DNA from: Nectonema munidae
Taxonomy: Eukaryota; Nematomorpha; Nectonematoida; Nectonematidae
Length of the DNA stretch: 64,000 bases
Assembly: GCA_030549495.1 (NCBI GenBank)
Contig: JAUIRK010000007.1
Coordinates: forward strand, 683,001-747,000
Direction of reading: 5' to 3'
Shown: positions 39,101 to 44,546 of the stretch, in pieces
Layout: every line of letters begins with the position of its first letter
Position numbering within the stretch: the stretch's first letter is position 1
Translations under genes and position numbers: made by a program
The notes under the pieces: generated by a model
Seen by the model: only the letters and a program-made list of their open reading frames with translations
Told to the model about the DNA's origin: nothing
The model's database searches: none

Positions 39101-40755
39101 AGTTCCATTACACCTTTTAGCAATTCGGTTACATCCTTTTGCGATTCAATTTCATCCTTTTGCAATTCCGTTACACCCTTTGCGATTCAATGGCACCCTT
39201 TTGCAATTCAATTAGACCCTTTTGAAATTCCTTTTAATATTCCTGTTGAAATTCAGAAATAAATTTTAACAACAATATCATAACAAATAAATAAAAAAGT
39301 AGGAAAAACAAAAAAAATATTTAAATATATAAGGGTGAGATAAAATTGAAAAAGGGTATGATTGAATTGTAAAAGGGTGCTGGCAAAAAGGTGTAACAAA
39401 ACTAAAAATGATATATATCTATTGATAATATAGCATCAGAAAACTACATTAATAGACATAGCTTTATTTTATGAAAATTTCGATGAAATTAGCCATGATC
39501 TAATGTCCGGCCTATACTTTTAATGGAAGTATTGTTATACGAGCATTTTCCGAGAGTTTTATATTTTTAACTTTTTTCAATACTTTTCTAAATTCAGTAC
39601 TCTAACTTCCCTAATTATTTTTTAGATATTTTCTAGACCGATACAATAAATTTTAAAAATAGAGTTTGTATCAAACCAAATAAATTTGGGCATCAATCGG
39701 ATTAAAATATATACAGTAAAAACTCTCTAAATTGAACACGCTCATGAATTCTATTAGATTAATATAACTCTTTCAGTTACTGTATTAAATAGAGATAAAC
39801 ATTCTAAAATTTAAATTATAGAGAAAACTTTCTGTTGCTCGAGTAAAATTATCCTAAATAGTTATGCTATCTCCCTCCTCTGAAAAATTTGTGGTCCCTT
39901 GTTCAAATTTCTAGCTACATTACTACCTCTGATCAACTATGGTCAATTCAGAATCAATAAAATCTAAAAATAAAAAAAAACAAATTAGATTTTAAATATG
40001 CGATAAAAGACTTAACCCTAAAAAAGTAAATAATATCAAATATATGAAGGACAAAGCAAAGTTGGCTGGCTTCATTAAAAGATTGGCGCAATAGAAATAT
40101 ACACAACTTTATTAAAATTTAGATATAGCTCTGTAATAAGGCAAAAATAAATAGATGAAGGATAGAAATACAAAATATTTGTCATTGCGGCCTTCTTCAG
40201 TTGTAAAAGTTAATAGTATAGGGGACGTTGGGTGAAGAAGGTGGGTTAGAGGTGTATGTGGTGCGTGTTAAGGTAAGTCTATATACTATGTATATTCCTA
40301 GAATTAGAACTAAATTTTAATAGTCTTGTATAATTTCGATTACGCCTATCATAATATCAAATATATATACTCACAAGCGAAACGATTTCTTTAAATAATT
40401 AAAAAGATATCGAATTGATTGAATTCAAATTTATTGGGAGGGGTGGAAAGGAGGGACAGGGGGTCGTCGCTCCCCTCATTCGAATGTTAACAAGTAGTCT
40501 AGTCCATCACACCAAGAAATTTTTTCGTAACTAATTGTATACTGACTGAATTAAAATGGAAAGTAGAATGAGTTTCTTCAATATTTAACATTATATCTAT
40601 AAGAAAAGGTCATTCTTAATAAAACCTTTTACAGGAAGAGCATTCGAAGAAATAAGGGCGATTAATTGTGCTTCTAAGTCTTCGTCGTCATCTTCCGAGT
40701 GATCTTCATTTCCAAAGTATAATTCGGGCATAAGGTTATTTACATTAGAGGAAAC
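14863..40755 (-). CDS. CC2D1: CC2D1 / lethal(2)giant discs orthologue, 14 coding exons, 5' end not found
   Basis: Spliced minus-strand gene. Coding exons in order: 40755-40626, 38657-38503, 35649-35337, 30698-30571, 28939-28834, 28772-28560, 26463-26356, 24482-24286, 24046-23833, 16674-16539, 16487-16382, 16325-16265, 16213-16114, 15136-14863. All introns are GT-AG and phases match at all 13 junctions. The total is 2241 nt, 746 residues plus stop TAG. Seen in order: acidic N-terminal motif DDDEDLEAQLIAL, DADLQMQLDKI, three DM14 repeats (exons 3, 6 and 8-9), then a C2-like domain (exons 11-14). Family knowledge: CC2D1A/B and Drosophila Lgd bind ESCRT-III CHMP4/Shrub through DM14 repeats and act in endosomal sorting and Notch trafficking. 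Relatives have four DM14 repeats; the second is not found here. The start-codon exon was not identified. The C-terminus is shorter than in human CC2D1A. Whether it is CC2D1A- or B-like cannot be decided. Confidence 0.9.
16114..16213 (-). CDS. CC2D1: CC2D1 exon 13: C2 domain core
   Basis: Encodes INQTFIFTIDRSFRQLQSIF then RRKSIKFDLFQKG, aligning with human FKLCINRSHRGFRRAIQTKGIKFEVVHKG. Acceptor AAAAAG, donor GG|GTATCT. Phases 1 in and 2 out agree with the neighbouring exons. Confidence 0.88.
16265..16325 (-). CDS. CC2D1: CC2D1 exon 12: 61 bp exon in C2 domain
   Basis: Encodes KTNQEVRTRMISKKSYSSNP, matching the human stretch EEAQKDKTSVIKNTDSPEF. Acceptor AACTAG, donor CCAT|GTATTA. Flanked by introns of 56 and 51 bp. 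Confidence 0.85.
16382..16487 (-). CDS. CC2D1: CC2D1 exon 11: start of C2 domain
   Basis: Encodes EVSLKDDEVELEIHGFSAFP then TTSDFYIACTFPFPP. The FPFPP end corresponds to the FPYP signature of the CC2D1 C2 domain. Acceptor ATTTTAG, donor CCACCC|GTAAAA, upstream intron only 51 bp. Confidence 0.9.
16539..16674 (-). CDS. CC2D1: CC2D1 exon 10: linker between DM14 region and C2 domain
   Basis: Encodes DFKAASVYVLLHEKCEKDVE then KLHKHLNSDSVPHYSFEEKV, matching the human KFEKLAEDCKRSMDILKQA...RFEQRTFSVI segment. Acceptor ATTTTAG, donor ATCAC|GTAGGC. Confidence 0.88.
17174..17756 (+). repeat. Truncated second copy of the AGGGGCGCA element
   Basis: Starts CAGGGGCGCACATCAGTG and follows the left part of the 9908 element: AATAATTTTCTATAAGTAAG, the ATAATAATAATCC tract, the CTCTCTTC-rich region and CAGTGGCGTAGC. 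It ends abruptly at GGGGCCGTG, where a perfect hairpin begins. Lies in intron 9 of CC2D1. The 91-codon ORF at 17457 is repeat sequence. Confidence 0.7.
17758..17873. repeat. Perfect 27 bp inverted repeat with 62 bp loop
   Basis: Positions 17758-17784 (ATATATCGTTGGCTCCCC...) are the exact reverse complement of 17847-17873. There is no mismatch in 27 bp, so it is recent or maintained. Could be a tiny MITE or a hairpin-forming transposon end. Confidence 0.85.
17900..18245 (+). repeat. 160 bp tandem repeat, about two copies
   Basis: The segment beginning GACAAATATAATATTTAAAA at 17923 recurs at 18083 with period 160 bp and very few differences. A further partial unit leads into the 28 bp minisatellite. 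It belongs to the dispersed repeat also seen inverted at 27.3-27.6 kb. Confidence 0.85.
18257..18620 (+). repeat. 28 bp minisatellite in two blocks
   Basis: About eight copies of a 28 bp unit (consensus starts ATACAGGTTGGAGATGAATC, then ATCGTAGT), two at 18257-18318 and six at 18450-18612. A 130 bp spacer separates the blocks and contains GAACAGAAAGTTGAACATTG. The array closes with GCAAGTTGTCTACCCGCGTT. The spacer and closing sequence recur near 27.3-27.45 kb (inverted), and the spacer also at 30.07 kb. Confidence 0.85.
19231..19912 (+). repeat. Direct duplication, about 340 bp x 2
   Basis: The block starting CTCGTACATTTAATCGACAT at 19231 is repeated from 19572 (CTTGTACATTCGATCAACAT), and both end at CACAAAGAGTATA. 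Copies differ by scattered substitutions and small indels. No coding content. Lies in CC2D1 intron 9. Confidence 0.85.
20860..22950 (+). mobile_element. CR1/Jockey-like LINE, decayed, endonuclease and RT
   Basis: Antisense to CC2D1 in its largest intron. Order: a possible 5' portion (20857-21051), an APE-type endonuclease around 21250-21750 (VLDLQEKWLNN, HFGIAFFVHN, IYRPP, SDHYPLII), a linker LIKPKINKPIHILEDEELI at about 22020-22090, then reverse transcriptase from 22376: NYRPISRISTLSKILYD, QFAFRPSHSST, FIDLSKAFACVSHDILI, FTDDITILTP, NPVLNWC. Frames shift repeatedly, so it is dead. Linker and RT are homologous to the intact-looking copy at 44.5-46.3 kb. The 3' part is missing after about 22950. 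Confidence 0.85.
23335..23780. repeat. Fold-back element with AGCTATTTTG-type tandem arms
   Basis: The left arm (23335-23465) is a chain of about seven degenerate 15-20 bp repeats around AAAACAGCTAGTTCC. The right arm (23675-23780) carries the reverse-complement motif (AGCTATTTTTT, TTTTGGGACTAG). The arms can fold on each other around a 210 bp centre. It ends 53 bp from CC2D1 exon 9. Confidence 0.65.
23833..24046 (-). CDS. CC2D1: CC2D1 exon 9: end of last DM14 repeat and helical linker
   Basis: Encodes VINTLLEKVRSGEEIDCSCI then PPVSKES (end of DM14), and later ELLKMMQSQLALCKSLCKHY, the counterpart of human LTKLIRQQHEMCLNHSNQFTQLG. Acceptor CTTTAAG, donor CTAG|GTACAT, phase 0 in and 1 out. 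Confidence 0.9.
24286..24482 (-). CDS. CC2D1: CC2D1 exon 8: last DM14 repeat
   Basis: Encodes KKEMESKEMVKTETPLSKD then LLLTRQKEFKIAALSFKKLG and NIEKAKESLRSSK, a clear DM14 repeat whose end lies in exon 9. Donor CCAAG|GTATTA. The acceptor TTGAAAG is weak in pyrimidines, so the exact start could move slightly, although phase fits. Confidence 0.88.
24490..26350. other. CC2D1 intron 7, no recognised element
   Basis: AT-rich intron sequence. A segment at 24815-24900 (GATCACCCTGGAGACAAC) is an imperfect inverse of 20427-20520 (GTTGTCTCCCTGGAGGTCTT), a dispersed repeat of unknown type. The 67-codon minus ORF at 25356-25559 shows no similarity I recognise. Confidence 0.5.
26356..26463 (-). CDS. CC2D1: CC2D1 exon 7: linker between DM14 repeats
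   Basis: Encodes EIDYAQPSLASDTADSVTND then ILTVVESSSFSNNSF. Acceptor TTTTATTAG, consensus donor TTTTG|GTAAGT. Sequence is not conserved, as expected for a linker; the call rests on splice sites and phase 1-1 fit with exons 6 and 8. Confidence 0.8.
26880..27130 (+). mobile_element. Possible BEL/Pao-type retrotransposon scrap (fossil)
   Basis: A short broken remnant with a YVDDI-type reverse transcriptase box near 27035 in a context resembling BEL/Pao elements. It is only about 250 bp, with no LTRs or other domains seen and a few breaks. Family assignment is tentative. Confidence 0.35.
27290..27585 (-). repeat. Inverted dispersed copy of the 17.9-18.65 kb repeat
   Basis: Read on the minus strand it reproduces, in the same order, TTTTTCGATTCTTTGATT, the GTGCAA/ACCTATA module, GAACAGAAAGTCAAACG, the GGAATAGAAACCA module and GTTGTATACCCACGTTCAAC. 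The 28 bp minisatellite itself is absent, so the array grew only in the 18 kb copy. Confidence 0.75.
28560..28772 (-). CDS. CC2D1: CC2D1 exon 6: second DM14 repeat of this gene
   Basis: Encodes TIKEDILRRLANYEEAKIEA then SKSRRIKRGIKELESLLALP and INFEDLPPVI. This is a DM14 repeat equivalent to human repeat 3 (LEQRMERYQVAAAQAKSKGD). Acceptor TTTCTTTTAG, donor GGAAA|GTAATG. The upstream intron is only 61 bp. Confidence 0.9.
28834..28939 (-). CDS. CC2D1: CC2D1 exon 5: linker
   Basis: Encodes FRNSGKTEGCDQIDNVCSEF then NFPPNSPSLNPDSPS, a low-complexity Ser/Pro/Asn linker. Acceptor TTCTTTAG, donor CATCCA|GTAAAT. Supported mainly by phase agreement with exons 4 and 6 across a 61 bp intron. Confidence 0.8.
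28940..30570. other. CC2D1 intron 4
   Basis: No coding element recognised. It holds an AACTAATTAACTA-type simple repeat at about 29640-29750 and a 70 bp fragment of the 18 kb dispersed repeat at 30067-30135 (GAACAGAAAGTTGAACTTCG). I looked here for the missing DM14 repeat and did not find it. Confidence 0.55.
30571..30698 (-). CDS. CC2D1: CC2D1 exon 4: linker
   Basis: Encodes VQTSTCGSPLEENLFEGKSL then KNSMVIETENFLIRPNNEDE. Acceptor ATTGAAG, donor GATG|GTATAT. Not conserved in sequence; it joins in phase with exons 3 and 5. In vertebrate relatives the second DM14 repeat would lie after this linker but is absent. Confidence 0.75.
30759..32500 (-). mobile_element. hAT element with decayed ZBED5/FAM200-like transposase
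   Basis: The left end CAGTGTTTCCTTACC is hAT-like. On the minus strand, 32243-31761 encodes a BED-finger-like start (PQCVVSWEVV ... LKRHLLEKHA, second Cys of the usual CxxC missing), then HVGPILVQKIAKCMQPHTIG and LGDAAVKKLKL. After a frame change it reads FAESTDVCDDADVLVYAW. The central catalytic part is largely deleted. The C-terminal part follows at about 31640-31283: AIQSVTVGHLEKLSEEFDRY, FRRPFDIQ. This matches the ZBED5/SCAND3-type hAT relatives. A deleted relative sits at 6.8 kb. Lies in CC2D1 intron 3, same strand. The right boundary is approximate. Confidence 0.75.
32755..33000 (+). mobile_element. LINE 3' RT fragment, same family as 52.0-53.4 kb
   Basis: Reads ILGLTFDPKLTFNKHISKAA and later IENTATRIITG, matching KLLGLTFDPKLTYNKH and IQNTALRIST of the LINE at 52-53.4 kb, with an internal deletion. 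Short, with undefined ends. Confidence 0.75.
33130..34177 (+). mobile_element. Mutator-like (MULE) transposase remnant with FLYWCH-like finger
   Basis: The upstream part (about 33140-33400) contains KDKHKLIH and CFMIRKGQCKVKL, resembling a FLYWCH zinc finger. From about 33575 the transposase core reads RIVVFATN, then the ORF at 33635-34177: EEWFADGTFKVGPEIFSQLY (first catalytic Asp), VMLFDFEAAT (second Asp) and YFFHFSNIWKHI (the CxxH-like region with Cys replaced). This is the MULE transposase fold common in FLYWCH-associated repeats. It has a stop shortly before the ORF and lacks the full C-terminus. Lies in CC2D1 intron 3, antisense. Confidence 0.8.
34458..34650. mobile_element. 193 bp hAT MITE with target duplication
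   Basis: The ends CAGAGCTTTTCAAACT and AGTTTGAAAAACGCTG are terminal inverted repeats, with GCGACCC motifs inside, as in hAT/Charlie-type elements. Flanking 8-mers TATTAGAG (34450-34457) and TATTACAG (34651-34658) match at 7 of 8 positions. Confidence 0.85.
34745..34860 (+). repeat. SINE-like repeat, copy 2
   Basis: Contains TTGATTGACAAGGCACAATT, GCACCTCT and the B-box-like AGTTCGAACCC. Related to 11650-11820 and the inverse of 61570-61700. Confidence 0.4.
35337..35649 (-). CDS. CC2D1: CC2D1 exon 3: first DM14 repeat
   Basis: Encodes MQLDKIQRKDEEG then LINERIKMYEIAKEYAERE, RRLTRGLETLHNLKLKATQQ and PHEIPPIL. This is the clearest DM14 repeat (human: LQERLALYQTAIESARQAGD...RGLKTLENLL...IPPPV). 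Acceptor TTGTAAAG, donor GACC|GTAAAT, 104 codons plus one base. Codon use is richer in GC than the flanking introns. Confidence 0.93.
36773..38165 (+). pseudogene. Orphan repetitive gene with CxxC motifs (function unknown), frameshifted
   Basis: Single-exon gene copy in intron 2 of CC2D1, antisense to it. The ORF at 36773-37831 (352 codons) starts MKLSRKFWKNPSDIFCYICG and carries paired cysteines (CYIC, CKSC, CYFC, CFYC), LGDQDECWAPHKTCKSC, FGIPMIWRGPKNHHNDCYFC, an acidic region, EWRLFIDGSLKSLKCVLLHN and PCFYCLWDSRD. The text resumes in another frame at about 37815 (LPPLHIKLGLMKQF-like: FPPLHIKLGLMKQFVRSF), crosses a stop at 38110-38112 and fades at NNFLGNNKA, about 38165. I recognise this as a multi-copy family annotated as uncharacterised in arthropods and cnidarians. 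Its biochemical role is unknown; a transposon origin is likely but not shown. Confidence 0.75.
38503..38657 (-). CDS. CC2D1: CC2D1 exon 2: acidic region before first DM14
   Basis: Encodes ERKTEKCLEVNHTPANEFEG then DDDGFSDCENDADLQ, which joins exon 3 as NDADLQ-MQLDKI, like human EADDDLLAELNEVL. Acceptor TTTAATTTAG, donor ACAG|GTATTT. 51 codons plus two bases. Confidence 0.87.
39089..39416. repeat. Fold-back element with 20-22 bp tandem arm
   Basis: The ends TACCATTTTTAGTTCCATTA and GGTGTAACAAAACTAAAAAT are inverted. The left arm (39106-39235) holds about six repeats of a TTACACCCTTTTGCAATTC-type unit. The right arm (39349-39400) holds the inverse (GAATTGTAAAAGGGTG). The 75-codon ORF at 39035-39262 is repeat-derived. 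In CC2D1 intron 1. Confidence 0.7.
39417..40625. other. Remainder of CC2D1 intron 1
   Basis: AT-rich, nothing recognised. The region at 40200-40290 is G-rich (GGGGACGTTGGGTGAAGAAG) without further structure. Confidence 0.5.
40626..40755 (-). CDS. CC2D1: CC2D1 exon with N-terminal acidic motif (first exon found)
   Basis: Encodes VSSNVNNLMPELYFGNEDHS then EDDDEDLEAQLIALISS. The DDDEDLEAQLIAL core corresponds to the conserved N-terminal DEELEAEFLALVGG motif of CC2D1 proteins. Acceptor AATTTAG. The donor AAAAG|GTTTTA is non-consensus after GT but is the one that keeps phase with exon 2. The upstream exon with the start codon is not recognised. Confidence 0.82.
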
Positions 40756-41339
40756 CTAAATTACAAAATTATGTTTAAATTATATAATAGATATCTGCCA
40801 TTGTGTGCCAGATGTATCGATTTTTCGGATTTTCTATTTTTATTTGATGCTTCATAACGGAATTCCAGTTCGATTTCCGATCGTGACTATCCTTCCAATC
40901 TGCCCCGCTATGGAAGATTATTATCCCCTTGCTTACGATACCGAGAACTAAAAAAGGGAAGTTCAAAAATTTAGCTCCAAATATGAATAATCACATTTTT
41001 GTATCAAAATTTCTTTTATTTATTTAATGTATTTCTCATATTACTTTTTGCTAGTTTTTAGGTTTTTTCCATACAAAAAAAAACATAATCCTTAAAACTA
41101 GAAAAACTAACCTAACCTTTAGTTAGATCCACAACTGCATTTAAATAAAATAATTTGATAATTATAAATATTACAAGATATAATTTATAGCATAGATATA
41201 AGGTTAATTCATACTTTCTCTAAAAGAAAGAAGTTTATATATTAGATATAATTGGGAATCAGAAAAAATATGTTTTCTTCAATGCAAGAAATACTCAATC
41301 ACTACAAAGTTATAATCTTATTCTAATTCATTATCTACT

Positions 41340-41745
41340 GGCGGATTTAAAGGAGGGCGGAACCGGCGTACGCCCCCCCCCCCGCCTCCTAAAATTGAAT
41401 TGCCAATTGCTTGAAATTTTTCTTGATCTAATTCTTTTCGTAGAATTCAATTATGATGATTTCTGCAATTTGTTTTTTAGATTTAATCTTTCTCTAAAGT
41501 GAGAAACCCTATCTAAATCTTATTACTTTTATGTAGTCCAATTTTTTTTTTGTAAATTTATTATTTAAACACATCAAGTTTTACCACATCAACTCACTTC
41601 GCAGTTCAATGAATGAGGATCGTTTTAATGCTCTCATTCTTCTTTTGTTTTAAAAATTTTGATAAAGCTTATATGCTTCAAATTTGAGTTTTGGTTTATT
41701 TCCCCCCCCCCCCCCCTAATGCCAATTTCTAGACCCAGCTCTGTT
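41340..41745. repeat. C-tract repeat of unknown family
   Basis: Bounded by ACTGGCGGATTTAAAGGAGG on the left and GCCAATTTCTAGACCCAG on the right, with poly-C tracts at about 41373-41384 and 41702-41716. Similar homopolymer-bearing pieces occur at 9.96, 10.56 and 53.65 kb. Probably a non-autonomous element; no target duplication identified. Confidence 0.35.
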
Positions 41746-42089
41746 TATTATAACATCGAAAAACAATGAAGCATTTTCTTAAACAATGCTAGAATTAATA
41801 TGGCGACAATTGAAAATTAAATAACTAAGAGCTATAAAGTTTAAATGCTAGGAATTGAGAATGAGATAAGAAAAAAGCTAGATTGCATGTAATCTAGCCT
41901 ATCTAATTTATCACTGTTTCCTTAAAGTTTATCATCAATAAAAATAAATAATGGTAATTTACTTTTCTTTTTCCAGAATTTGTAGACATTTAAATTTGGA
42001 GGAAATTGAGGTTAAGAAAATAAAACTTTTGGAGATTTTTTCCAAACTTCGCAAACGAGCACTCTTTTGATCTACTTTTGAATTTCTGT

Positions 42090-43171
42090 ATTTTAAAAAG
42101 AAAGTAATGCTGCCCACTGCTCAACTATTCTTTCTGAACACATTTCCAGAGACAGCCATCTGGTTTGTGCAGGTTTTAGTAGAGTATGAGGCTCAAATTT
42201 TAACTCTTCATACTGAGATAAAAAAACAGGTTTCAAATGAAAAAACCAGAAAAAAATATTAAAATTTGGACTCACCAATTCGTTTTCCTCTACGATGAAA
42301 AAAATAGTAAATATCCACAAGCAAATCCTCAAGATGATTTGGCAGGGCTTTAGATGCATAACAAGCACAATGATGAGCTACATGACAAACACAATGCATA
42401 ACAAACAAAGATGGTTGCATTTTTTTCAGACGAAAAACAACAGAATTTTCTTTTTCTACCATGACACGAGCTCTATCATAGTTCCAACCTATCAGCATGT
42501 TATAATTAACCCCATCAGCGTTTAATTTTTATTCCATTAATAGGAACAACTCTTCACTGGTGGCGTTTGGGCATGCTAATAAAGCATAAAACTTTATTTT
42601 TACTGAACATGTAGAAAGATCATATACTCTAGACAAAATAGCCGCATGTTTACGGTCACCCCTGTCTGTGCTTACATCCATCATGAGACTAAAAAATTAT
42701 TTTTTCATAGAGGATATGGTTTGTTTTTCAATATATGGTGCCATTGCTGACTTTACGATACAGGTTGTTTTTGTTCTTTTACATCTAAAACTTTTGGCAT
42801 TGTCAGCAATGAGAAAAGGTAAATTATGCTCAACTAGCCAGTTGCAAAATGTATCTTCTGATTTTTTTACGGGATCATAATTTTCTTTTTTTTCATAAAA
42901 AGATTGAACGCTTTTTTTTCTGTATTTTCGACATTATTTGCATTTTTCATGTGGAGAGCTGTTTTGGCATGCTTTTCGAGATCTTTAAATCCACCACTTA
43001 CAACCAACAATTTCTTAGAACATAAAATACAAAATGCTGAGCTTTCCAAACCACCTCTTTGAGCCAATCTAATTTCTTTTTCCACTCTTTTTTGTAAGTT
43101 TGATCATATTTTATCGTTTTAAGTTTTTTTGGAGAAAAAACTCCAGAAACATAATTATCGGAATCAGACAT
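42090..43171 (-). pseudogene. hAT transposase pseudogene (BED finger, second family)
   Basis: Starts at ATG 43171-43169: MSDSDNYVSGVFSPKKLKTI. A BED-type finger region follows (AFCILCSKKL ... LEKHAKTALH, 43085-42867). Then WLVEHNLPFLIADN, a first catalytic region FSLMMDVSTDRGDRKHAAIL (about 42690-42620), and VVFRLKKMQPSLFVMHCVCH with HHCAC (42498-42259). The end is TRWLSLEMCSERIVEQWAAL (about 42170-42110). Frames change several times, so it is inactive, and the C-terminal dimerisation domain is not seen. Distinct from the ZBED5-like copy at 31 kb. It lies between the two host genes. Confidence 0.8.
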
Positions 43172-43619
43172 AGTCTTAAAATTTAAATAAAACCTATTTA
43201 AATTGAAATTTATTTGTGAAAAAATATATTTTATTTAAAAATTGGGGCTCACATTTTAGTATTTAAAATCAAGAAAAATAAAATGGAGAAAAAAAAATGT
43301 TATGATTTAATTAAAAGCCCTAAAAAATTTTCGATGAACCGAAAAATCCATAGAAAAAAAAATCCTTAGAAAAATCTAGAAGAGTCAAAAATCAGTCCGA
43401 AAAATCCGTAGGACTATTTTAGCCTCAAAAATCCGTAAAATAGGGATAAATCCGTAGATCTGAAGAATTTTTAAAACTGAAAAAGAAAAGCTTGATACAA
43501 AAAAACTCTAAATATATTTTTCAATTTGAAAAATCAAGTTTATGTTCTTTTTTTAATTTTTTTCAGTCAATTTGTTTTGTTTTGCTTCATTTTTATTAAT
43601 TTTTGTTTTTTCTATTTCT

Positions 43620-44330
43620 ATTTATTAGAGCTTGCTTTTGTTTTTTTGTCTAAAGTTGAAGGTTATAATTAGTTTATTCAACTTAATTATAACAAATTTT
43701 AGTTTAAATATGTTTGGGTAAAAAGACGAGCCCGAGAAAACTCTATACTTACACTTATTTAAGTTAACAGACAGACAGTTGTTAAAAAACAATTCAAAGG
43801 CACAATTAAGTGTACACTTTATACTATTTAAAGAAGAACATAGTAGTTTTTTTAAATGAGAGTGACATCCTCCGGGCAAAGTGTAGAATTACACTTGTAT
43901 TTAAGGCAATATACATATCAATGAAATAAAGAAGAAACAAAACAGGACTAATGATTAATCCTTGTGGAAACCTGATTATATACTAGAAACTGAGATGTTT
44001 GACCCAACGTAAGAAATATAGTGACTGCGAAAGAAAATTGAACTTTTTAACCAATTACAAATATTTGAGCGAAAGCCCATACGTTGGAGTTTGTGGAAAA
44101 GGACTGATCATTTATGCTGTCAAAAGCTTTTGAAATATTTTGAAAATTGAAGATGAAGATTTAAAGCAAAAAGATTCAATCAGTTTCAAAACTGTAATTT
44201 CTGTTATTTTATTTTGGAAAGCAAACTGGTTTTTCTGTATAATTTTAAATATGGATGCAAAACTTATGAGCTTCAAAAGCATAATTTTTTAAAAATTTAT
44301 AAAAAAGACTTTAGCTGTTTTTAGATCGTA
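43620..44330 (-). mobile_element. Decayed LINE fragment on the minus strand
   Basis: Reads LKTAKVFFIN near 44320, then FPQGLIISPVLFLLYFIDMY near 43960-43900 (the GVPQGSxLGPLLF motif, decayed), and FFNNCLSVNLNKCKYRVFS in the ORF at 43879-43625. Catalytic Asps are not legible. Opposite in direction to the neighbouring LINE at 44.5 kb. Confidence 0.65.
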
Positions 44331-44546
44331 AGGGAAAACACAATATTCAAGACTCAGGTTATATTGATAATAGCTTGGTTAATAAAATAAAAAGAATCTT
44401 AAGAATAAAATAAAGCGAATCAACAGAAATTTAATTTTAATTATAACCTCAATTAACTGAGTTAGAAAATATACAAAAAATTGTAAGAGAATAGGATATT
44501 ATAGGAACATTTTATTTGAAAACAAACAATATATTTGAGAACATAA

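Noticed and set aside
40775-40966. 63-codon minus ORF considered as the CC2D1 first exon
   Set aside because: No suitable donor in phase, a stop before the next exon, and no similarity to CC2D1 N-termini.
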